5,114 nucleotides of DNA. Source: JALZAA01 sp036005605. GTDB taxonomy: Bacteria > Actinomycetota > Acidimicrobiia > IMCC26256 > JACDBD01. Under the pieces are notes generated by a model. That model was given only the letters and a program-made list of their open reading frames with translations. It made no database searches and was not told the origin of the DNA. Of this stretch, positions 1 through 5,114 are shown piece by piece. Position 1 is the stretch's first letter; each line of letters starts with the position of its first letter. The stretch is taken from positions 1 through 5,114 of the forward strand of contig DASYQJ010000282.1 in NCBI GenBank assembly GCA_036005605.1, read 5' to 3'. Both the position numbers and the translations under genes were made by a program.

Positions 1-2097
1 ACCGCCGCCGTCGTAGTCGAACTCCATCCGCACCTGGTGCTCGCCGGCGGGAACCGCGCCCGAGCCTTCGATCGAGAACAGGCGGATCCCGAAGAGGTTG
101 TACGCGTACCGCGGCTCTCCGTCCTTGAGGTAGAGGCTCCAGCCGCCGAACGCGCCGCCCTGGGCGATGATGACGCCACTGGCGCCCTCCGGCGGCACGA
201 CGATCTGAGCCGTCACCGCGTGCGACTTGTTCTTCATGACGACGACGGAGTTCTCGCTGAGCCGCCCCATCCCGCCGAACAGCAGCTGGGAGGTGCCGCG
301 GATGAGCGCAGGCCGGCCGGCGAGATCGGAGTTGAAGCGCTCGACGCGGCGGTCGTCGAGCGGCAGCACCTGGTACTTCACCGCCTCGATGAGCCACAGG
401 CGCTGCAGGTGGGCGAGCCTCTCGGGCTGTTCTTTGGCGAGGTCGTGCGCCTGCGTCCAGTCCGTGTCGGCGTAGAGCTCCCATACGTCGTCGTCGAAGT
501 CCGGCATGACTGCGCCCATCACCCACGGCGTGCTGTGGCGGGTGACCCCGGTCCAGCCCTTGTGGTAGATGCCGCGGTTGCAGAACATCTCGAAGTACTG
601 CGTCTCGCGGCGATCGGCGGCGCCGGCGTCGTCGAACGCGTAGGTCATGCTCACGCCGTGCAGGGGCTTCTGCTGGATCCCGTGGACGAACGACGGCTCG
701 GGGAGCCCAGCGACGTCGAGCACCGTCGCCGCGATGTCGATCACATGATGGAACTGCGGGCGCACCTCCCCCTTGGCCTGGATGCGCGCGGGCCAGTGGA
801 CGATGGTGCCGTTGCGGGTGCCGCCCCAGTGCGAGGCAACCTGCTTCGTCCACTGGTACGGCGTGTCCATCGCGTGCGCCCAGCCCACCGCGTAGTGGTT
901 GTACGCGTGCGGAGTCCCGAACTCGTCGATGTGCGACGCCATCATCTCCGCCGTCTCGAACTCCGCCGCACCATTGAGGACGAGGAGCTCGTTGAACGTG
1001 CCGTTGATCGTTCCTTCGGCGCTCGCGCCATTGTCGCCGATGATGTAGTAGACGAGCGTGTCCCCGAGGACGTCGAGGTCCTCGAGCGCGTCGAGCAGCC
1101 GTCCGACGTGGTGGTCGGTGTGCTCGAGGAACCCGGCGTACGCCTCCATCTGCCGCGCCATGACCGGCTTGAGCTCGTCGGGCATGTCGTCCCACGCGGG
1201 AATCTCGTCGGGGCGCGTGGTGAGCTCGGAGTCGGCCGGGATGACGCCGAGCTCCTTCTGGCGGGCGAAGGTTTCTTCGCGCAACGCATCCCATCCGGCG
1301 TCGAACCGGCCCCGGTACTTGTCGGACCACTCCTTGGGTACCTGGTGGGGCGCGTGCGTGGCGCCGGGCGCGTAATACGCGAAGAACGGCCTGTCGGGCA
1401 TGAGCGACCGCTGCTGACGGATCCACGCGATCGCCTTGTCGGTCATGTCCTCAGTGAAGTGGTAGCCCTCTTCTGGAGTCTTCGGCGGCTCGATCGGGAC
1501 GGTGCCCTCGTAGATGGCGGGGAAGTACTGGTTCGTCTCACCGCCGATGAACCCGTAGAAGTATTCGAAGCCGCTGCCGGTCGGCCAGTTCTTGTACGGG
1601 CCCATCGGGCTCGTCTCCCAGACCGGGACCTCGTGGCATTTCCCGAACTGAGCCGTGGAGTACCCGTTCAGCTTCAGGATCTCAGCGAGTGGGGCGGTGT
1701 TCTCGGGGCGCACGGACGTATAGCCCGGCGCCGACGTCGCGATCTCGGTGATGCCACCCATGTTCACTGTGTGGTGGTTGCGCCCCGACAGCAGCGCGGC
1801 GCGGGTCGGTGAGCACAGCGCAGTGGTGTGGAAACGGTTGAACTTCAATCCGTCGCCGGCAAGCCGCTCCGCGTTCGGGGTGTGGATCGGGCCGCCGAAC
1901 GCGCTCGACGCGCCGAATCCCGTGTCGTCGATCAGGACAACGAGGACGTTGGGCGCGCCGGCCGGCGGCAGTAGCGGCTCGATGGGCGGGAACGACGTGT
2001 CCGGGTCCTTGGCGTCGTAGGTGGTCAGCCCGACGTGCTCCCGCTCGGGGATCGGCAGGTTCGTGCGCGGCAACTCGTCACGGGCGGCTGTGCTCAT
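1..2097 (-). CDS. Type I arylsulfatase (formylglycine-dependent sulfatase), C-terminus cut by window edge
   Basis: Hydrolyses sulfate esters; the physiological substrate cannot be read from the sequence. The reverse strand is open for 699 codons from an ATG at 2097 to position 1 without a stop. Visible sulfatase landmarks, in order: metal-binding Asp57-Asp58 (LIDDTGFG); Cys95 in CSPTR, the C-x-P-x-R signature whose Cys is converted to formylglycine; the second signature GYSTAQFGKCH at 145-155, with Lys153 and His155; His248 in THAPH; metal ligands Asp355-Asn356 in IGDNG; and Lys418/His423 in TKQVASHWGG. A C-terminal beta-rich region begins near residue 590 and is unfinished. Length and motifs fit the large (about 780-residue) actinobacterial arylsulfatases, so roughly 80 residues may lie outside. 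No signal peptide is visible in the first 50 residues, so it is probably cytoplasmic. The start is secure: it is the only ATG, GTG or TTG in frame after the stop at 2164-2166. The ribosome site is weak (GAAAG about 9 nt upstream). A formylglycine-generating enzyme must be encoded elsewhere. Confidence 0.94.
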   Translation of the reverse strand, partial: MSTAARDELPRTNLPIPEREHVGLTTYDAKDPDTSFPPIEPLLPPAGAPNVLVVLIDDTGFGASSAFGGPIHTPNAERLAGDGLKFNRFHTTALCSPTRAALLSGRNHHTVNMGGITEIATSAPGYTSVRPENTAPLAEILKLNGYSTAQFGKCHEVPVWETSPMGPYKNWPTGSGFEYFYGFIGGETNQYFPAIYEGTVPIEPPKTPEEGYHFTEDMTDKAIAWIRQQRSLMPDRPFFAYYAPGATHAPHQVPKEWSDKYRGRFDAGWDALREETFARQKELGVIPADSELTTRPDEIPAWDDMPDELKPVMARQMEAYAGFLEHTDHHVGRLLDALEDLDVLGDTLVYYIIGDNGASAEGTINGTFNELLVLNGAAEFETAEMMASHIDEFGTPHAYNHYAVGWAHAMDTPYQWTKQVASHWGGTRNGTIVHWPARIQAKGEVRPQFHHVIDIAATVLDVAGLPEPSFVHGIQQKPLHGVSMTYAFDDAGAADRRETQYFEMFCNRGIYHKGWTGVTRHSTPWVMGAVMPDFDDDVWELYADTDWTQAHDLAKEQPERLAHLQRLWLIEAVKYQVLPLDDRRVERFNSDLAGRPALIRGTSQLLFGGMGRLSENSVVVMKNKSHAVTAQIVVPPEGASGVIIAQGGAFGGWSLYLKDGEPRYAYNLFGIRLFSIEGSGAVPAGEHQVRMEFDYDGGG

Positions 2098-2172
2098 CGC
2101 GGTCGCTTTCGGGTCGGGGCGACGGGGATTGGGGGATTGTCGCGACTCGCCGTCCTCCTGCCATCACCCCAT
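2098..2172. other. Intergenic leader of the sulfatase gene with a short repeat and a palindrome
   Basis: This 75-bp gap separates the membrane-protein stop from the sulfatase start, both on the minus strand. It contains a tandem GGGGATT repeat (2124-2130 and 2132-2138) and the 8-bp palindrome GTCGCGAC at 2139-2146. I see no hairpin followed by a T-run, so read-through from the upstream gene is possible. The gap is also long enough for a separate promoter or small operator. An AGGAGG on the minus strand (2153-2158) has no in-frame start behind it and looks accidental. Confidence 0.4.
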
Positions 2173-2919
2173 CTAGGTGATCCCGGCCGGACTCTCTGAC
2201 TCGGGCGCGGGATCGGGCTTCCGGATAGCCAGGCGGCCGGCGAGCGTCACCTCGACGAGCGCGACGACCGATCCGATCGCAGCACCGGCGAGCGCGTTCA
2301 CGACGAACACGAGGAGCGGGCTCGCGTCACCGGCCAGCGCGACGATCCCGTGGACGACATCCTCCTCGACGAGGATCGGGAGTGTGACCAGGAGAAGGGT
2401 GAGCCAGAAGTGTCCGCGCACCAGGCGCACCGAGCGGCGAAACCCGTCGAAGACCCCACGGTCCTCCATGACCACTGCCGGACCCACGAGCGAGAAGAAC
2501 GTGTAGAAGATCAGCCCCGGGACGACCAACAGGAGCAGGGCCACGACCGCGCCCAACGACAGCAGGACGTCGGCGCCGATGAGACGCCAGTACGGGAGTG
2601 TGCGCAGCACCTCGCGAAGCGACCGGCGCGGATGGCCGCGCTCCTCCTCGCCGACAATGCGGTCGAGCAGGCCTGCGAAGAACGTCGTACCGAACGTGGC
2701 GACCCCCGCGATGACCAGGAGGGGCGCCAGGAGGCCGGGGTAGTCGCCCACCATGTCGCCGGCCGCGTCGAAGAGCACGTCGATCCCGGCGCTGATCCCG
2801 AACACGACGAGCGCGCTCCCGGCGACGAGCCCGAGCCGGTGCCGGTAGACCCGGAGGGCAGCTCCGAGCACCGGGCGGACGCCAAGGCCGGGAAGCTCGT
2901 TCACGTCGGTGCCCGCCAC
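2173..2919 (-). CDS. Multi-pass membrane protein, YciC / GPDPase-membrane-domain-like
   Basis: Predicted integral membrane protein of 248 residues and unknown function. Hydrophobic segments are at about 28-50, 62-85, 113-133, 134-152, 171-185 and 202-228, giving six likely helices. A charged loop separates segments 2 and 3 (EEERGHPRRS, 91-100) and the C-terminal tail is polar. The pattern of a VVPG kink (132-135), then a helix ending in a GPAVVMED-like stretch, then an amphipathic RRSVRLVRGHFW segment (161-172), resembles the YciC/DUF975/glycerophosphodiesterase-membrane-domain group. Members of that group are poorly characterised, so the family call is by resemblance only and no substrate is proposed. 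The frame is closed by a TAG at 2929-2931, so GTG 2919 is the earliest possible start; GTG 2904 is the alternative and has a G-rich stretch upstream. Neither has a strong ribosome site. It lies upstream of the sulfatase on the same strand and diverges from the reductase gene. Confidence 0.78.
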   Translation of the reverse strand: MAGTDVNELPGLGVRPVLGAALRVYRHRLGLVAGSALVVFGISAGIDVLFDAAGDMVGDYPGLLAPLLVIAGVATFGTTFFAGLLDRIVGEEERGHPRRSLREVLRTLPYWRLIGADVLLSLGAVVALLLLVVPGLIFYTFFSLVGPAVVMEDRGVFDGFRRSVRLVRGHFWLTLLLVTLPILVEEDVVHGIVALAGDASPLLVFVVNALAGAAIGSVVALVEVTLAGRLAIRKPDPAPESESPAGIT

Positions 2920-2965
2920 CGCCGCAGCCTAGATTCGGTCTTCGACGCGATGGAGGGGGCCAGAC
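2920..2965. promoter_or_regulatory. Short divergent intergenic region between membrane-protein and reductase genes
   Basis: These 46 bp separate two divergent GTG starts, so any promoters for both genes must overlap here or lie inside the opposite gene. TAGATT at 2930-2935 on the plus strand matches 4 of 6 bases of a -10 box and sits about 30 bp before the reductase start. I see no convincing -35 element for it and no clear palindrome. The promoter call rests mainly on gene layout. Confidence 0.35.
2952..2959 (+). promoter_or_regulatory. Shine-Dalgarno sequence deciding the GTG start of the aldo/keto reductase
   Basis: GGAGGGGG lies six bases before the GTG at 2966. It fixes this non-ATG start; the nearby ATG at 2950 is in another frame and overlaps the ribosome site itself. 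Confidence 0.8.
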
Positions 2966-3958
2966 GTGGAGTACCGGCAGTTCGGCAGCACGGGGATCCG
3001 GGTCTCGGAGCTGTGTCTCGGCACGATGACGTTCGGGAACGAGGCCGACGAGTCGACGAGCCGCGCTCTCGTCGATCGCTTCTTCGATGCCGGCGGCAAC
3101 TTCGTCGACACCGCCGACGTGTACAACGAGGGCGCGTCCGAGGAGATCACGGGGCGTGCGCTGCGCGGCCGGCGCGACGACATCGTGCTGGCGACGAAGG
3201 TCCGGTTCCCCACCAGCGAAGGCGTCAACGACTCGGGCGCGTCACGTCGTCACATCCGCATGGGGATCGAGGCGTCGTTGCGACGCCTCGGTACAGAGTG
3301 GGTCGACCTGTACCAGATCCACTGCTGGGACGCTCGCACGCCACTCGAGGAGACGTTGTCGACGCTCGACGACCTCGTGCACGAGGGGAAGATCCGGTAC
3401 GCGGGCGCGAGCAACTACACGGCGTGGCAGCTGGCGAAGGCGTCAGGACTTGCGAGCCGTCACGGGTGGGACGGGTTCGTGTCGCTCCAGCCCGAGTACT
3501 CGCTGATCACCCGCGACATCGAACGAGAGCTGCTCCCGCTCTGTCGCGAGGAGGGTCTCGCCGTGCTCCCGTGGAGCCCGCTCGCGGGGGGTGTGCTCAC
3601 CGGGAAGTACCGCGAGGGCGAGGACTTCCCGAAGGGCACGCGCGGCGGCGACACCGAGGAGCCGATCACCTTCACGTACCGCCTGCACGAGAAGGCATGG
3701 GGCACGGTCGAAGCCGTGTCCAAGGTCGCCGCCGAGGCGGGCAAGACACCGTCGCAAGTGGCGCTGAACTGGGTCGTGCACCGGCCCGGAGTGACTTCGC
3801 CGATCATCGGCGCCCGCAACATGACCCAGCTCGAGGACAACCTCGGCGCCGTCGGATGGCATCTCGAGGAGGAGCACTGGCGGGCGCTGTCGTGGGCGAG
3901 CGCGTTCCCGCGCGGCTACCCGTACGACTTCATCGAATACAGCGACGCCACCCACTGA
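2966..3958 (+). CDS. Aldo/keto reductase, NADP(H)-dependent
   Basis: Soluble oxidoreductase of 330 residues, expected to reduce an aldehyde or ketone with NADPH in the cytoplasm; the substrate is not inferable. It starts with the typical beta-hairpin (MEYRQFGSTGIRVSELCLGT). The full catalytic tetrad is present: Asp48 and Tyr53 in VDTADVY, Lys78 in LATKV, and His119 in YQIHC. Further barrel landmarks are GASNY at 147-151, Gln175 in SLQPEYS, and PWSPLAGGVLTGKY at 202-215. The C-terminal cofactor segment PIIGARNMTQLEDNL (279-293) supplies the usual Arg and Asn contacts. The length is normal for the bacterial branch resembling YajO/YhdN-like and potassium-channel beta-subunit-like reductases. The GTG start is set by a strong ribosome site. 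It is divergent from the membrane-protein gene and convergent with the SRPBCC gene, so it is probably transcribed alone. It appears intact with no missing catalytic residue. Confidence 0.95.
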   Translation: MEYRQFGSTGIRVSELCLGTMTFGNEADESTSRALVDRFFDAGGNFVDTADVYNEGASEEITGRALRGRRDDIVLATKVRFPTSEGVNDSGASRRHIRMGIEASLRRLGTEWVDLYQIHCWDARTPLEETLSTLDDLVHEGKIRYAGASNYTAWQLAKASGLASRHGWDGFVSLQPEYSLITRDIERELLPLCREEGLAVLPWSPLAGGVLTGKYREGEDFPKGTRGGDTEEPITFTYRLHEKAWGTVEAVSKVAAEAGKTPSQVALNWVVHRPGVTSPIIGARNMTQLEDNLGAVGWHLEEEHWRALSWASAFPRGYPYDFIEYSDATH

Positions 3959-3966
3959 CAGGCGGG

Positions 3967-4446
3967 TCACTCCCCGGCGAGCAGGCGGGCAATCCCCTCG
4001 ATATCTGCGACGACGTGCCGGGCAGTCCGAGCGTTCCCGATCCGACCCAACTGGCGCGGCACGCCTTCCAAGTGCGCGTACCGGGTGCGACCCGCGTTGA
4101 GAGCGGACGCAGCCGAGCCGACGACGTACGAACGCGCCGGTGCCTGCATCAGCATGAATCCGCTTTCCATCTCGACGCGGAATGGGACGACGAGCCCGCG
4201 CCGTAGTCGGGTCACGATGCGCAGGCGGTTACCTTCGCGGCGCGTCACGCGCACACTGGCGACGTCACGGTCGAAACGCGGGACATTCCGTTCGATGTCG
4301 CTGATGAACTCCCAGACCCGTTCGAACGGCAAATCGATCTCTCGCTCTTCGAGGTGAACCCCCGGCAGGACCGCAGCGAGGACCTGAAGCCGCCGGACGC
4401 CGTCGAGCGTCGCCGTCGGCCACGCTTCCGGCGAGATCGCGCTCAT
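3967..4446 (-). CDS. Small SRPBCC-fold (START/polyketide cyclase-like) protein coupled to an ECF sigma factor
   Basis: A 159-residue soluble protein. Residues about 30-110 read as the first part of an SRPBCC hydrophobic-pocket fold: LEEREIDLPFERVWEFISDI (a beta strand then the alpha helix with a conserved-type Trp), followed by alternating strands around VASVRVTRREGNRLRIVTRL and VVPFRVEME. The tail (about 121-156) contains RYAHLEGVP and a long amphipathic C-terminal helix, as expected for the pocket-closing helix. The fold binds lipids, polyketides or other hydrophobic ligands in known relatives; the ligand here is unknown. I prefer ATG 4446 over GTG 4455, because AGGTGG at 4452-4457 sits five bases before the ATG and would overlap the GTG. 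The ATG overlaps the sigma-factor TGA by four bases, so the two are very probably co-transcribed and translationally coupled. A role in modulating the sigma factor or serving its pathway is inference. Its stop is 8 bp from the reductase stop. Confidence 0.82.
   Translation of the reverse strand: MSAISPEAWPTATLDGVRRLQVLAAVLPGVHLEEREIDLPFERVWEFISDIERNVPRFDRDVASVRVTRREGNRLRIVTRLRRGLVVPFRVEMESGFMLMQAPARSYVVGSAASALNAGRTRYAHLEGVPRQLGRIGNARTARHVVADIEGIARLLAGE
4443..4446 (-). other. ATGA stop/start overlap joining sigma factor and SRPBCC genes
   Basis: On the minus strand the ATG of the SRPBCC gene (4446-4444) overlaps the TGA of the sigma gene (4445-4443). This arrangement is commonly associated with translation re-initiation by the same ribosome and predicts a linked expression ratio. 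Confidence 0.85.
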
Positions 4447-4931
4447 CGTCTCCACCTCTCTTCGAATGCATGCTTCGCGCGATGGGCGCGCGACTTGACC
4501 GTGCCTGGCTCCACTCCGAGGAGCTCAGCCGTCTGCTCCTCCGAGAGGTCCTCGAGGTATCGCAGGACGAGCACGGCGCGGTGACGCGGCGGGAGCCCGC
4601 CGAGCGTCTCGCGCACGTCCATGCGGTCGTCGAGATCGACGTCGGGGAGCTCGCCCTCTGAGACGTCGCTCACCGGCACGTCACGACCGCGGGTCGCGAC
4701 GCGCACTGACTCGCGGACCGCGATCCGCCGGACCCAGGCTCGCAACGCAGCCGGCTCCCGGAGGGTCGGCAGGTTACGCAGCACGACGATGAGCGTCTCC
4801 TGCGCGGCGTCGTCGCCGCGGTCGAGCGCGATCGAGCCGCAGATCCGGCTGATCCACGGCATGAGGTCTCGGATCAGCGCGTTCATCGCACTGGGATCGC
4901 CTCGTTGTGCGGCGCGGACGCGGGCCTCCAC
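4443..4931 (-). CDS. ECF-type (group 4) RNA polymerase sigma factor
   Basis: Directs RNA polymerase to a specific promoter set. From GTG 4931 it is 162 residues. Region 2 spans about 1-82 and includes DDAAQETLIVVLRNL (40-54) and LRAWVRRIAVRESVRVATR (63-81), matching the D-x-x-QE and AW-x-x-x-IA pattern of sigma-70 region 2. An acidic linker (87-108) follows. Region 4 spans about 111-158 (LPPRHRAVLVLRYLEDLS), with the helix-turn-helix LSEEQTAELLGVEPGTVKSR at 129-148. There is no region 3 and no extra C-terminal domain, as in classical short ECF factors. Only two starts are available in frame: GTG 4931, just at the region 2 boundary, and GTG 5021, giving 192 residues. The latter would overlap the divergent oxidoreductase start and add an unconserved-looking leader, so 4931 is preferred although no Shine-Dalgarno is visible before it. 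No anti-sigma gene is seen in the window. Confidence 0.9.
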   Translation of the reverse strand: MEARVRAAQRGDPSAMNALIRDLMPWISRICGSIALDRGDDAAQETLIVVLRNLPTLREPAALRAWVRRIAVRESVRVATRGRDVPVSDVSEGELPDVDLDDRMDVRETLGGLPPRHRAVLVLRYLEDLSEEQTAELLGVEPGTVKSRAHRAKHAFEERWRR

Positions 4932-4949
4932 GTCAATAGGGAGTAGCCG

Positions 4950-4967
4950 GGAACCCCGAAAGGTTCC
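4950..4967. promoter_or_regulatory. GGAACC-N6-GGTTCC inverted repeat, candidate back-to-back ECF -35 elements
   Basis: A perfect 6-bp inverted repeat (arms 4950-4955 and 4962-4967) with a 6-base spacer lies between the divergent sigma and oxidoreductase genes. GGAAC is the well-known core of many ECF-sigma -35 elements. Read on the minus strand, the arm at 4967-4962 puts a start site about 30 bases downstream, almost at GTG 4931 of the sigma gene. Read on the plus strand, the arm at 4950-4955 faces the oxidoreductase. I could not assign a clean -10 element in either direction. It may instead be an operator for a dimeric regulator, or a small RNA hairpin. Confidence 0.5.
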
Positions 4968-4997
4968 ACTCCCCTCCCTCTTCAGGCACGTCAGACC

Positions 4998-5004
4998 GAG
5001 GAGG
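4998..5004 (+). promoter_or_regulatory. Shine-Dalgarno sequence of the divergent oxidoreductase
   Basis: GAGGAGG lies seven bases before the ATG at 5012. It is near-ideal and fixes that start, which in turn argues against the longer sigma-factor start at 5021. Confidence 0.85.
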
Positions 5005-5011
5005 TCAGAAG

Positions 5012-5114
5012 ATGGCGACACAGCTCACAATCGTCGGAGGCGGGTTGGGCGGGCTGGTCTCGGCGATCGCAGCCCGAGAGGCCGGTCTCGACGTCCGGCT
5101 CCTCGAGTCCAAGA
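5012..5114 (+). CDS. FAD/NAD(P)-binding oxidoreductase, N-terminal fragment cut by window edge
   Basis: Only the first 34 residues are inside the window. They form a textbook Rossmann beta-alpha-beta dinucleotide-binding unit: beta strand LTIVGGGLGGL with the GxGxxG motif at 9-14, a helix through about residue 26, and a second strand VRLLES ending in Glu32, the residue that contacts the adenosine ribose of FAD. The motif at the extreme N-terminus is typical of FAD-dependent amine oxidase, phytoene desaturase-like and related flavoproteins; the subfamily cannot be decided from so little. It is transcribed away from the sigma factor across about 80 bp holding the GGAACC inverted repeat, so it is a plausible target of that sigma factor (inference). 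Confidence 0.82.
   Translation, partial: MATQLTIVGGGLGGLVSAIAAREAGLDVRLLESK

Noticed and set aside
37..1812. A 591-codon plus-strand open frame
   Set aside because: It lies wholly antisense to the sulfatase, whose catalytic motifs are all in the reverse frame. Its translation is rich in Arg, Val and Glu without recognisable domains, as expected from reading GC-biased codons backwards.
2139..2146. GTCGCGAC palindrome as a transcription terminator or operator
   Set aside because: Short GC palindromes are common in DNA this GC-rich, there is no T-run, and the stem is too short for a terminator; noted only in the intergenic entry.
3959..3966. Intrinsic terminator between the convergent genes
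   Set aside because: Only 8 bp are available and the flanking sequence gives no stable stem with a T-tract in either direction.
2350..4206. A 618-codon plus-strand open frame crossing three genes
   Set aside because: It runs antisense to the membrane protein, out of frame through the aldo/keto reductase, and antisense to the SRPBCC gene. Its composition is low-complexity Arg/Asp/Glu/His and it has no motif; it is a GC-rich shadow.
4447..4455. Upstream GTG start (4455) for the SRPBCC gene
   Set aside because: The only good ribosome site, AGGTGG at 4452-4457, overlaps this GTG but is correctly spaced for ATG 4446.
4932..5021. Extra 30-residue N-terminal leader of the sigma factor from GTG 5021
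   Set aside because: It overlaps the divergent ATG at 5012, has no ribosome site, would translate the GGAACC inverted repeat, and precedes the normal start of sigma region 2. Kept only as an alternative.

Overview
The window is GC-rich throughout, with strong third-position G/C, GTG starts and tightly packed genes. This fits a high-GC actinomycetote; no marker gene is present, so the phylum is an inference from composition and protein flavour only. It holds six protein-coding genes, two of them cut by the window edges. I see no RNA gene, CRISPR array, insertion sequence or phage gene. GC-rich coding DNA produces long antisense open frames here (for example about 590 codons opposite the sulfatase); these are shadows and are not annotated.

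Left half (minus strand). Positions 1-2097 carry a large type I (formylglycine-dependent) arylsulfatase, cut at its C-terminus by the left edge. Upstream of it on the same strand, after a 75-bp gap, is a gene for a six-helix membrane protein (2173-2919) with no assignable substrate.

Middle (plus strand). An aldo/keto reductase (2966-3958) is divergent from the membrane-protein gene, separated by 46 bp. It starts at a GTG placed by a strong Shine-Dalgarno sequence. Its stop lies 8 bp from the stop of the next, convergent gene.

Right side. A minus-strand pair encodes an ECF-type sigma factor (about 4443-4931) and a small SRPBCC-fold protein (3967-4446). The two are joined by an ATGA stop/start overlap, which indicates translational coupling. 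Divergent from the sigma gene is the start of an FAD/NAD(P)-binding oxidoreductase (5012 onward), of which only the N-terminal dinucleotide-binding motif is inside the window. The roughly 80-bp gap holds a perfect inverted repeat, GGAACC-N6-GGTTCC. Each arm reads as an ECF-type -35 element pointing at one of the two genes.

The right-hand sigma / SRPBCC / oxidoreductase group is the part most likely to be an unstudied regulatory unit: possibly a self-activating sigma factor, its coupled ligand-binding-fold partner and a divergent redox target. That interpretation is inference. The left-hand genes look like ordinary accessory metabolism.
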